From Paludibacteraceae bacterium (lineage in GTDB: Bacteria; Bacteroidota; Bacteroidia; Bacteroidales; Paludibacteraceae): a DNA stretch of 24,625 bases. Shown piece after piece: positions 15,101-21,928 of the stretch; within the stretch, counting starts at the first letter, position 1, and each line of letters starts with the position of its first letter. The stretch is from assembly GCA_016292775.1 (NCBI GenBank), contig JAEDFN010000026.1, positions 1-24,625 on the forward strand, written 5' to 3'. Under the pieces are notes generated by a model. The model had not been told where the DNA came from and ran no database searches. It saw only the letters and a program-made list of their open reading frames with translations. Both the position numbers and the translations under genes were made by a program.

Positions 15101-15649
15101 ATGAAAAAATTCATTTGTACAGTATGCGGTTATGTACACGAAGGTGATACCGCTCCGGATTTTTGCCCACAATGCAAACAACCAAAAGAGAAATTTAAAG
15201 AACTCGTTGAGTCAGAAAGTCTTCAATTTGTTACAGAGCACGAAATCGGTGTTGCTCGTGGCACAGGAGAAGAGATGATTAAAGACCTTAACGCTCACTT
15301 CATGGGAGAAGCTACAGAGGTAGGTATGTATCTTGCAATGAGCCGTCAAGCAGATCGCGAAGGTTATCCTGAAATAGCAGAAGCTTTCCGTCGTTATGCT
15401 TTCGAAGAGGCTGAGCACTGCGCTAAATTTGCCGAGCTCCTTGGTGATGTTGTTTGGGATACTAAAACAAACCTTGAAAAACGTATGAATGCAGAGGCTG
15501 GTGCTTGCGCTGATAAAATGCGTATCGCTCGTAATGCTAAAGCTGCTAATCTCGACGCTATTCACGACACAGTACACGAAATGGCTAAAGACGAAGCTCG
15601 TCACGGTAAAGGTTTCGAAGGCTTATACAAACGTTATTTCGGAAAATAA
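15101..15649 (+). CDS. rbr: Rubrerythrin with N-terminal rubredoxin domain
   Basis: Rubrerythrin reduces hydrogen peroxide to water in anaerobes. The 182-residue protein starts with a rubredoxin-like iron site (CTVCGYVHEGDTAPDFCPQC, cysteines 5, 8, 23 and 26). A ferritin-like diiron four-helix bundle follows with E..M, EEAEHCAKF and DEARHGKGF ligand motifs. The rubredoxin module is at the N-terminus, the so-called reverse arrangement; classical rubrerythrin has it at the C-terminus. The ATG at 15101 gives MKKFICTVCGY; an open extension from 15014 overlaps perR and encodes nothing conserved. Its position after perR, in one operon behind a PerR box, supports a role in oxidative-stress defence. 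More regular codon use suggests high expression. Confidence 0.93.
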   Translation: MKKFICTVCGYVHEGDTAPDFCPQCKQPKEKFKELVESESLQFVTEHEIGVARGTGEEMIKDLNAHFMGEATEVGMYLAMSRQADREGYPEIAEAFRRYAFEEAEHCAKFAELLGDVVWDTKTNLEKRMNAEAGACADKMRIARNAKAANLDAIHDTVHEMAKDEARHGKGFEGLYKRYFGK

Positions 15650-15765
15650 TAAGTCAGTATAATTATAAATTTGTTTTACAACGGAGTTGCGACCTATATT
15701 GTCTCAGCAGTAGTCGCTCCCGTAGTTTATATTAATTATTTATAGTTAGTGTAAAAATAAATTTA

Positions 15766-15804
15766 AAGGTATGCTAAAAGAAATTTTGGCATACCTTGTT
15801 TTTT
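15766..15804 (+). terminator. Intrinsic terminator after rubrerythrin
   Basis: A 14-bp stem pairs AAGGTATGCTAAAA (15766-15779) with TTTTGGCATACCTT (15784-15797) around a GAAA tetraloop; one pair is G-U. A run of six T follows almost at once (15799-15804). It lies about 115 bp after the stop and ends the perR-rbr unit. Confidence 0.85.
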
Positions 15805-15865
15805 GTATATTTGATGTAGTTTGATTAAGATTCATTGAGTATCAAACTATTTTATTATATGTAAA

Positions 15866-15979
15866 TTTGGTGGAAAACGGCAAATACGGCATTATAAAAA
15901 TGGTGGAAAACGGCGAATATGGCATTATAAATTTGGTGGAAAACGGCATTTTGAGTTAAAAAATTTGGTGGAAAATAAG
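15866..15979 (+). repeat. Phased ~33-bp tandem repeats upstream of the AAA ATPase
   Basis: The core GGTGGAAAACGGC starts at 15869, 15902 and 15935, and a diverged copy GGTGGAAAATAAG starts at 15967, so the spacings are 33, 33 and 32 bp. Copies 1 and 2 also share the rest of the unit (CRAATAYGGCATTATAAA). Copies 1, 3 and 4 are preceded by ATTT. The spacing is close to three helical turns, placing all cores on one face of the DNA. The fourth copy merges with the -33 box of the downstream promoter. Confidence 0.85.
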
Positions 15980-15995
15980 AAAAGCCTTATCTTTG
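15964..15995 (+). promoter_or_regulatory. Promoter of the AAA ATPase gene inside the last repeat
   Basis: TTTG (15964-15967) and TATCTTTG (15988-15995) are 20 bp apart, the expected Bacteroidetes spacing. The -33 box overlaps the start of the fourth repeat copy. This promoter lies upstream of the ATG at 16013 and would start transcription after the alternative TTG at 15965, which favours the ATG as the true start. Confidence 0.65.
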
Positions 15996-16012
15996 CATCA
16001 AAATCAAAGACT

Positions 16013-17359
16013 ATGGCAGAGGATATAATTCGTTTTAAGAGAAAGATGTATGACACTATGCTCAAGTGGAAACAAGAGCGTAATGGGGATACTGCATTAC
16101 TTATTCAGGGAGCTCGTCGCGTTGGCAAATCAACTATTGCTGAGGAGTTTGCTCGAAATGAGTATAAGTCATACATATTAATTGATTTTTCTAAAGTATC
16201 TAAAGAGGTAAGTGATTTATTCAATGATATATCCGACCTGAATTACCTTTTTATCAGATTGCAATTTATCTTTCAGGTAGAATTACATGAAAGAGAGTCC
16301 GTTATTATATTTGATGAGGTACAGTTGCAACCATTAGCAAGACAAGCAATCAAGCACCTTGTAAAGGACCATAGGTATGATTATATAGAAACAGGCTCTT
16401 TAATTTCTGTAAGATCTAAAAGTAAAAACATCATCATTCCAAGCGAAGAGACAAAGGTTGATATGTTTCCAATGGACTATGAGGAGTTCAGATGGGCATT
16501 AGGTGATACGGCAACCATACCGCTGTTGCGTAGTGCATTTGAGAAAAAGATTTCTCTTGGTGATGCTACTCATAGGAAACTTATGCGTGATTTCCGCTTA
16601 TATATGCTTGTTGGAGGTATGCCTCAAGCTGTTGCTGCATATATTAAAACCAACAATTTTACTGCGGTGGATTTAACTAAACGAGACATTATTGCTTTGT
16701 ATGAGGAGGATTTCGGCAAGATTGATGATTCAGGACGAGCAAAGGCTATGTATGATGCTATACCGGCTCAATTAAGCAGGAATACATCTCGCTATAAAGT
16801 TGGAAATGCCATACCGGAAGAGAAAGTGGATAGAGTTATCAATATCGTAACAGATATGGAGGATTCAATGACAACCAATATCGCATTTCATTCGGATGAT
16901 CCAAATGTAGGTTTAGCTCTTACCAAGAATCCTGAGTATTTTAAGATGTATGCTTCTGATACCGGTCTATTCGTTACACTAGCATTCAAGGATAGTGATA
17001 TAACGGAAAATATTATATATGAGAAATTACTCAGCGATAAACTAAGTACTAATCTTGGATATGTATATGAGAATATGATTGCCCAAATGTTAAGAGCAAC
17101 CGGGAAAAATTTATTCTATCATACTATACCTTATGCAGATGGCAAGAAGTATTATGAGATTGATTTTATCATCACCGAGAAGCATAAAATTTCTCCTGTT
17201 GAAGTTAAATCATCCGGATATAAGTCCCACAAATCATTGGATGAGTTTTGTACTAAGTTCTCAGATCGAATAATGAATAAATATGTGATTTACACAAAGG
17301 ATTACAAACGAGAAAATGGCGTGGATTACATACCTGTTTATATGACCATGTTCTTGTAA
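16013..17359 (+). CDS. AAA ATPase with DUF4143/PD-(D/E)XK nuclease-like C-terminus
   Basis: The 448-residue protein (from ATG 16013) carries an AAA_14-type ATPase domain: Walker A GARRVGKS (33-40), Walker B VIIFDEVQLQP with Asp101-Glu102, and a helical region after it. The C-terminal part (about 260-448) is DUF4143-like, and Glu382-x-Asp384 plus EVK (397-399) form the E/D...ExK signature of PD-(D/E)XK nuclease folds. Family members are common, often variable between strains and of unknown role. No signal peptide or membrane segment is seen. An upstream in-frame TTG at 15965 would add 16 residues but lies in the -33 box and repeat, so I reject it. The gene is preceded by four phased repeats and followed at 72 bp by an unrelated secreted protein gene. 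Confidence 0.87.
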   Translation: MAEDIIRFKRKMYDTMLKWKQERNGDTALLIQGARRVGKSTIAEEFARNEYKSYILIDFSKVSKEVSDLFNDISDLNYLFIRLQFIFQVELHERESVIIFDEVQLQPLARQAIKHLVKDHRYDYIETGSLISVRSKSKNIIIPSEETKVDMFPMDYEEFRWALGDTATIPLLRSAFEKKISLGDATHRKLMRDFRLYMLVGGMPQAVAAYIKTNNFTAVDLTKRDIIALYEEDFGKIDDSGRAKAMYDAIPAQLSRNTSRYKVGNAIPEEKVDRVINIVTDMEDSMTTNIAFHSDDPNVGLALTKNPEYFKMYASDTGLFVTLAFKDSDITENIIYEKLLSDKLSTNLGYVYENMIAQMLRATGKNLFYHTIPYADGKKYYEIDFIITEKHKISPVEVKSSGYKSHKSLDEFCTKFSDRIMNKYVIYTKDYKRENGVDYIPVYMTMFL

Positions 17360-17431
17360 ATTAAGTCAGTGCAATGATAGAAAAAATCGAGAAAATTGTC
17401 AGTATTAATTAATCAATTAAAGAATTTATTT

Positions 17432-18625
17432 ATGAGAGTGATTCATGGAATAAGAGCGATTTTATTGCTTTTTTGTATAATATTTTATGCTAATCTCTAT
17501 TCACAGAACGAATATAGGATATTGTTTGTGGGCAATAGTTATACATATGTCAACGATTTGCCCGCAATGATAAAAGAGATATCGCTTACTACAGGCAAGA
17601 AAATAATAGTAGAGAGTAGTACTCCCGGTGGAGCTACTTTTCAAAATCATTGTAATAACGTTACTATGCAAAAAATTAAGAACGGAGGTTGGGATGTTGT
17701 GGTGCTGCAAGAGCAATCACAATTGCCCTCTTTCCCCGATTCGCAATTTGAAGTAGAAGTATACCCTTGGGCAAAAATGCTTGTAGATACAATATATAAA
17801 TACAATGATTGTGTATTGCCGATGTTTTATATGACGTGGGGGCGAAAAAACGGGGACGCGGCTAACGGAGTTTATTTCCCGGTATTGTCAACCTATGAAG
17901 GTATGGACAGTATGCTTTGTTTGCGTTATATGCTTATGAAAGATTCTTTTAATACCGCAGTTTCGCCCGTCGGTAGAGTGTGGAGATATATACGACGGAA
18001 TTTCCCTTCTATTGAGTTGTATGAAACAGATGGCAGTCACCCCTCATTATCCGGAAGTTATGCTGCGGCGCTTACTTTTTATTCAATGCTTTTTAAAGAT
18101 TCTCCGAATGCAATAAAGTATAATCCCGGCATCTCTGAAAACGAAATGACGTTGATTAAGCAGGCTGTCGACAGTGTGGTGTATAAACATTATGAGGATT
18201 GGCAGCGTGATTCATTAACGGCAAAAATGAAAATAACAGCAGTGTCGGAATCCACATATCTATTCGAATCTGAAACCCCGTTTGCTACTACATTCTATTG
18301 GGATTTCGGTGATGGTAATTCTTCCGATTTGCCATCGGTAGAACATACTTTTTCGAATTCCGGTACGTTCTTAGTGACGTTAAAAACGGGTAGATGCCTC
18401 GATGCGGGATACGAAGATTCCGTTTCTACTTCGATTAATGTTTCCGTGCCGGCTCCAACAGATAATATTTTTCTTGACAATAAAATCGAGAATGTAATTG
18501 TTTATACTATTCTTGGAGTTGAAGTTTGGAGAGGAAAATATTCCGACTTTATTAAAAAAGATGAGTGTGGTGTATTCTTGGTAAGAGATGTTGATAATGA
18601 TGTGATTATAAAAATAATTAAATAA
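17432..18625 (+). CDS. Secreted SGNH-hydrolase-like (DUF4886) protein with PKD domain and T9SS-like tail
   Basis: The 397-residue product starts with a signal peptide ending near LYSQ (residue 25). An SGNH-type hydrolase region follows: FVGNSYT with the probable nucleophile Ser36, GGATFQNH, VLQEQS, and TDGSHPSLSG with Asp200 and His203 in the usual block V spacing. This resembles DUF4886, related to GDSL esterases. A PKD-like domain covers about 288-330 (FYWDFGDGNSS, VEHTFSNSGTFLVTLKTG). The last ~55 residues (VYTILGVEVWRGKY, GVFLVRDVDNDVIIKIIK) look like a type A sorting domain. Together these suggest an exported esterase or deacetylase acting on glycans; the substrate is unknown. ATG 17432 is preferred over TTG 17396 because it begins the signal peptide. 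A strong terminator follows. Confidence 0.82.
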   Translation: MRVIHGIRAILLLFCIIFYANLYSQNEYRILFVGNSYTYVNDLPAMIKEISLTTGKKIIVESSTPGGATFQNHCNNVTMQKIKNGGWDVVVLQEQSQLPSFPDSQFEVEVYPWAKMLVDTIYKYNDCVLPMFYMTWGRKNGDAANGVYFPVLSTYEGMDSMLCLRYMLMKDSFNTAVSPVGRVWRYIRRNFPSIELYETDGSHPSLSGSYAAALTFYSMLFKDSPNAIKYNPGISENEMTLIKQAVDSVVYKHYEDWQRDSLTAKMKITAVSESTYLFESETPFATTFYWDFGDGNSSDLPSVEHTFSNSGTFLVTLKTGRCLDAGYEDSVSTSINVSVPAPTDNIFLDNKIENVIVYTILGVEVWRGKYSDFIKKDECGVFLVRDVDNDVIIKIIK

Positions 18626-18630
18626 GAAAT

Positions 18631-18662
18631 AAAAAAGGCTCTTTTCACAAAGAGCCTTTTTT
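18631..18662. terminator. Intrinsic terminator after the SGNH-hydrolase-like gene
   Basis: A perfect 14-bp stem pairs AAAAAAGGCTCTTT (18631-18644) with AAAGAGCCTTTTTT (18649-18662) around the loop TCAC. It begins 5 bp after the stop codon. The A and T tracts make it symmetric. Confidence 0.92.
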
Positions 18663-19267
18663 AGTGGTAATTTCTAGTATTAGTTTTTTAAGGTAAAAAA
18701 GATTAAGCTTTTAGTTTTATGTTTTTACGCTGCAAAGTAACAACAATATCATGAATATTCAAGAAAAAAAATACATATTTAAGAACATCTTTTCTGTGAA
18801 ATTTTATAAATCGTAATTATAAAAACACTTAAAGTATTTTTTACATTATCCAATATACTGTATTATAGAGTTTTATATGTACTTATAAATTGCAAGTTTT
18901 ATATAATTGATGCTGAAAAGCTATGTTTTTAAGCATAAAATCGATTTTATAAACGTACTTTTTTTGTTATATGTTAAAAATTATCGTTCTGTTGAGAACT
19001 AAAAAAAACTCATTTTTTTGTAAAGTGTGCATAAAAAATAAGCGTTTCTTATCGGAGAAGTAGCAAACAAAAAAATGTTACTTACATTTATTAAGGATTT
19101 TACAGAATATAATAATTTGTAAGTAAAGCCCATTCATAAAGAAAATTAATAGGGAATTCACTAAATAGTAGGAGTTGATTTATACGTGAATAATTATTTT
19201 AATAGAAAAAAGAGGTTGTTGATTAATAATTTATATTAATAAAGAGGTGAATTTCAAAAAAAAATTG
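18663..19267. other. Long AT-rich non-coding region upstream of pnp
   Basis: No credible gene is seen on either strand over about 600 bp. Structural elements are a perfect 16-bp palindrome ATAAAATCGATTTTAT (18935-18950) and a 9-bp inverted repeat, TTACTTACA (19078-19086) with TGTAAGTAA (19118-19126). Neither is followed by a T-tract. I recognise no known RNA; a small RNA or a decayed gene cannot be excluded. Confidence 0.5.
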
Positions 19268-19275
19268 TACCTTTG
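19268..19275 (+). promoter_or_regulatory. -7 promoter element of pnp
   Basis: TACCTTTG matches TAnnTTTG and lies 36 bp upstream of the ATG at 19312. A clear TTTG partner is not visible in the A-rich sequence upstream. Confidence 0.6.
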
Positions 19276-19311
19276 CGAGAAATTTTTTTGAGACAATATA
19301 AAAATATATTT

Positions 19312-21660
19312 ATGAACGTTATTACCAAAACCATCACACTCGGTGATGGACGCGTTATTACCCTTGAAACCGGCAAACTTGCCAAGCAAGCAGATGGAGC
19401 CGTGATGCTTAAGATGGGTAATACTATGTTGTTGGCCACAGTATGTAGTGCCAAAGATGCCGTGCCGGGCACAGATTTCATGCCCCTTTCTGTCGATTAT
19501 AAAGAAAAATTCGCCTCTAATGGCCGTTTCCCGGGTGGTTTTACTCGTCGTGAAGGCAAAGCCAGTGATTATGAAATTCTTGTTTCTCGACTTGTAGACC
19601 GCGCTTTGCGCCCTCTCTTCCCGGATGATTATCATGCCGAAACTTTTGTTAATGTTACCCTTTATTCAGCCGACGGCGTTGATATGCCCGACGCTCTTGC
19701 AGGCCTTGCTGCCTCTGCCGCTCTTGCTGTTTCAGATATTCCTTTCCATGGCCCTATTTCCGAAGTGCGTGTTGCCCGTATTAATGGAGAGTATGTCGTA
19801 AATCCTACCTTCGAAGCCCTCGAAAATGCCGATATGGATATTATGGTTGCCGCTACTATCGACAATATTATGATGGTGGAAGGCGAGATGAAAGAGGTTT
19901 CCGAAGCCGACCTTCTTCAAGGTCTTAAAGTTGCTCACGAAGCTATTAAAGTTCACTGTAAGGCGCAACTTGAGATGATGGAAGAGGCTGGTAAAACAGT
20001 AAAACGTGAATATTGCCATGAAGAGAATGATGAAGAACTTCGTAAAGATGTAAGAGAAAAAACTTATGATAAAGCATACGCAGTTGCCGCTTCATGTAAT
20101 GCTGATAAGCACGCTCGCTCCGATGCTTTTGCTGCTGTAGTAGACGAATACAAAGCAAACTTTACAGAAGAAGAGCTTGAAACAAAAGGTGCTCTTATTG
20201 ATAGATATTATCATGATGTGGAAAAAGAGGCGATGCGCCGTTGCATTCTTGATGAAGGTAAACGTCTTGATGGCCGTAAAACCACACAAATTCGTCCTAT
20301 TTGGTCTGAAGTAGGTTACCTCCCGGGCCCTCACGGTTCTTCTATATTTACTCGTGGCGAAACTCAGTCTCTTTGTACTGTTACCCTCGGTACAAAATTA
20401 GACGAAAAGATTGTTGACGAAGCCCTTATTACCGGCAAAGAAAGATTTATTTTACACTATAATTTCCCTCCATTCTCTACAGGTGAAGCAAAAGCTTCTC
20501 GCGGAGTAGGTCGCCGAGAAATCGGTCACGGTAACTTGGCTCTTCGTGCATTAAAACCAATGATTCCTGCCGACTATCCTTATGTAGTACGCGTAGTTTC
20601 CGATATTTTGGAAAGTAACGGTTCTTCTTCTATGGCTACAGTATGTGCAGGATGTCTTGCTCTTATGGATGCCGGTGTGCCGATGAAGAAACCTGTTTCA
20701 GGTATTGCTATGGGTCTTATCTCAGAAAATATGGGTAAGAACTATGCAATATTGAGTGATATCCTCGGTGATGAAGACCATCTTGGAGATATGGATTTCA
20801 AAGTAACAGGTACTCGTGATGGTATTACTGCTACTCAAATGGATATTAAAGTGGAAGGATTAACTTACGAAATTCTTGAAAATGCCTTACGTCAAGCACA
20901 CGAAGGCCGTATGTATATTCTTGATAGAATACAAGAAACACTTCCTGCTCCACGTCCTGACCTTAAACCTCATGCACCTCGATTGGTAACAATGATGATA
21001 CCTAAAGAGCTTATCGGTGCTGTTATCGGCCCTGGTGGTAAAATTATTCAAGGTATTCAAGCTGAGTCCGGTGCTACTGTTTCTATCGAAGAGGTAGAAG
21101 AGGGTGGTAGAATAGAAGTAGCTGCTTCTTGTAAAGATAGTATCGATAAAGCCCTTACAATGATAAAAGCCATTGTTGCTATCCCTGAAGTCGGCGAAGT
21201 TTATCATTCCAAAGTTAAGTCTATTATGACTTACGGTTGCTTTGTAGAATTTATGCCTGGTAAAGAAGGATTGTTACATATCTCTGAAATAGATTGGCGT
21301 AGATTTGAGACAATGGAAGAGACCGGTATTAAAGAGGGAGATTATATTGATGTTAAATTGCTTGAAATAGATGATAAAACCGGAAAGTTCAAACTTTCTG
21401 CACGTGTGTTGAAAGAGAAGCCGGAAGGCTATGTAGAACAAGAACGCCGTCCGCGCCCTGAACGAGGAGAAAGACCAGAACGAGGAGATCGTCGAGACCG
21501 TAATGAACGTAGAGATGAACGCCGTCCACGTCCTGAACGAGGAGATCGTAACGAACGTAGAGACGAACGTCGCCCTCGCCCTGAGCGTCATGATAATGTA
21601 GAGAATAAAGATAATAATCCACAACCACCTGTAGCTGAGGAGCCTTTATCTGAATTCTAA
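19312..21660 (+). CDS. pnp: Polyribonucleotide nucleotidyltransferase (PNPase) with Arg-rich tail
   Basis: PNPase degrades RNA 3' to 5' with phosphate, releasing nucleoside diphosphates, and acts as a trimer in the cytoplasm. The 782-residue protein shows two RNase PH-like cores joined by a helical linker (FPGGFTRREGKASD in the first; PPFSTGEAKASRGVGRREIGHG in the second). A KH domain follows (IPKELIGAVIGPGGKIIQ, about 564-581), then an S1 domain (about 628-700, KVKSIMTYGCFVEFMPGKEGLLHISEIDW). Residues 709-782 form a non-standard tail with repeated RRPRPERG and RNERRDE units, strongly basic and probably disordered. ATG 19312 gives MNVITKTITLGDGR, matching the family start, and sits 36 bp after a promoter element; an upstream frame opening at 19273 overlaps that promoter. 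The gene appears monocistronic. Confidence 0.97.
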   Translation: MNVITKTITLGDGRVITLETGKLAKQADGAVMLKMGNTMLLATVCSAKDAVPGTDFMPLSVDYKEKFASNGRFPGGFTRREGKASDYEILVSRLVDRALRPLFPDDYHAETFVNVTLYSADGVDMPDALAGLAASAALAVSDIPFHGPISEVRVARINGEYVVNPTFEALENADMDIMVAATIDNIMMVEGEMKEVSEADLLQGLKVAHEAIKVHCKAQLEMMEEAGKTVKREYCHEENDEELRKDVREKTYDKAYAVAASCNADKHARSDAFAAVVDEYKANFTEEELETKGALIDRYYHDVEKEAMRRCILDEGKRLDGRKTTQIRPIWSEVGYLPGPHGSSIFTRGETQSLCTVTLGTKLDEKIVDEALITGKERFILHYNFPPFSTGEAKASRGVGRREIGHGNLALRALKPMIPADYPYVVRVVSDILESNGSSSMATVCAGCLALMDAGVPMKKPVSGIAMGLISENMGKNYAILSDILGDEDHLGDMDFKVTGTRDGITATQMDIKVEGLTYEILENALRQAHEGRMYILDRIQETLPAPRPDLKPHAPRLVTMMIPKELIGAVIGPGGKIIQGIQAESGATVSIEEVEEGGRIEVAASCKDSIDKALTMIKAIVAIPEVGEVYHSKVKSIMTYGCFVEFMPGKEGLLHISEIDWRRFETMEETGIKEGDYIDVKLLEIDDKTGKFKLSARVLKEKPEGYVEQERRPRPERGERPERGDRRDRNERRDERRPRPERGDRNERRDERRPRPERHDNVENKDNNPQPPVAEEPLSEF

Positions 21661-21671
21661 TTATAAATAAC

Positions 21672-21711
21672 AATGGGGTTGTGCCTTCTTGTCGGTTCAA
21701 CCCCATTTTAA
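21672..21711 (+). terminator. Probable terminator after pnp
   Basis: AATGGGGTTG (21672-21681) pairs perfectly with CAACCCCATT (21698-21707) around a 16-nt loop, followed by a short T-rich stretch. It lies 11 bp after the pnp stop. The T-tract is weak. Confidence 0.7.
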
Positions 21712-21762
21712 ATTTTATCCTTTGTTTATCTGCTCACGGAGTTAAATACAAGTGATTTTTTT

Positions 21763-21834
21763 GCGCCTATAGTTTAATGGATAGAATGAGGGATTCCGGT
21801 TCCCTTGGTTACGGTTCGATTCCGTATAGGCGTA
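21763..21834 (+). tRNA. tRNA-Arg (anticodon CCG)
   Basis: The cloverleaf folds fully: acceptor GCGCCTA with TAGGCGT (first pair G-U), D stem GTTT/GAAT, anticodon stem AGGGA/TCCCT with loop TTCCGGT, variable loop TGGT, and T stem TACGG/CCGTA with loop TTCGATT. The anticodon is CCG, reading the arginine codon CGG. The D-loop GGA includes the adenosine expected as an arginine identity base. The 3' CCA is not encoded (ACTA follows). A hairpin with six T (21844-21873) lies just downstream. Arg-CCG is often a single-copy gene. Confidence 0.93.
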
Positions 21835-21843
21835 CTATATTTG

Positions 21844-21873
21844 TCTGAAGCCCAATTTGGTTTCAGATTTTTT
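21844..21873 (+). terminator. Intrinsic terminator after tRNA-Arg
   Basis: TCTGAA (21844-21849) pairs with TTCAGA (21862-21867), with partial pairing inside the loop, and six T follow. It starts 10 bp after the tRNA. Confidence 0.75.
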
Positions 21874-21879
21874 ATATTT

Positions 21880-21922
21880 TCGGTGAATAACAAGTCTATT
21901 CACCGATTTTTTTCGGTGAATA
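21880..21922. repeat. Three-arm inverted repeat with mutually exclusive hairpins
   Basis: TCGGTGAATA occurs at 21880-21889 and again at 21913-21922, with the complement TATTCACCGA between them (21897-21906). The middle arm can pair with either outer copy. Pairing with the first gives a 10-bp stem followed by seven T, a plus-strand terminator. The element lies between tRNA-Arg and the 3' end of the minus-strand regulator gene. Confidence 0.8.
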
Positions 21923-21928
21923 TTTTGT

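Noticed and set aside
15680..15724. Weak stem (GCGAC with GTCGC and flanking ACGG/CCGT) just after rubrerythrin
   Set aside because: The pairing is interrupted, the loop is long and no T-tract follows; the terminator at 15766-15804 is far stronger.
15866..15979. Possible CRISPR array
   Set aside because: The units are directly abutting, with no unique spacers between them and only four copies, and no cas gene is nearby.
15965..16012. TTG start adding 16 residues to the AAA ATPase
   Set aside because: The codon lies within the -33 box and last repeat, upstream of the inferred transcription start; the ATG at 16013 fits better.
19231..20334. Several minus-strand frames of 67-134 residues opposite pnp
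   Set aside because: They are codon shadows of a well-identified gene and lack family features or promoters.
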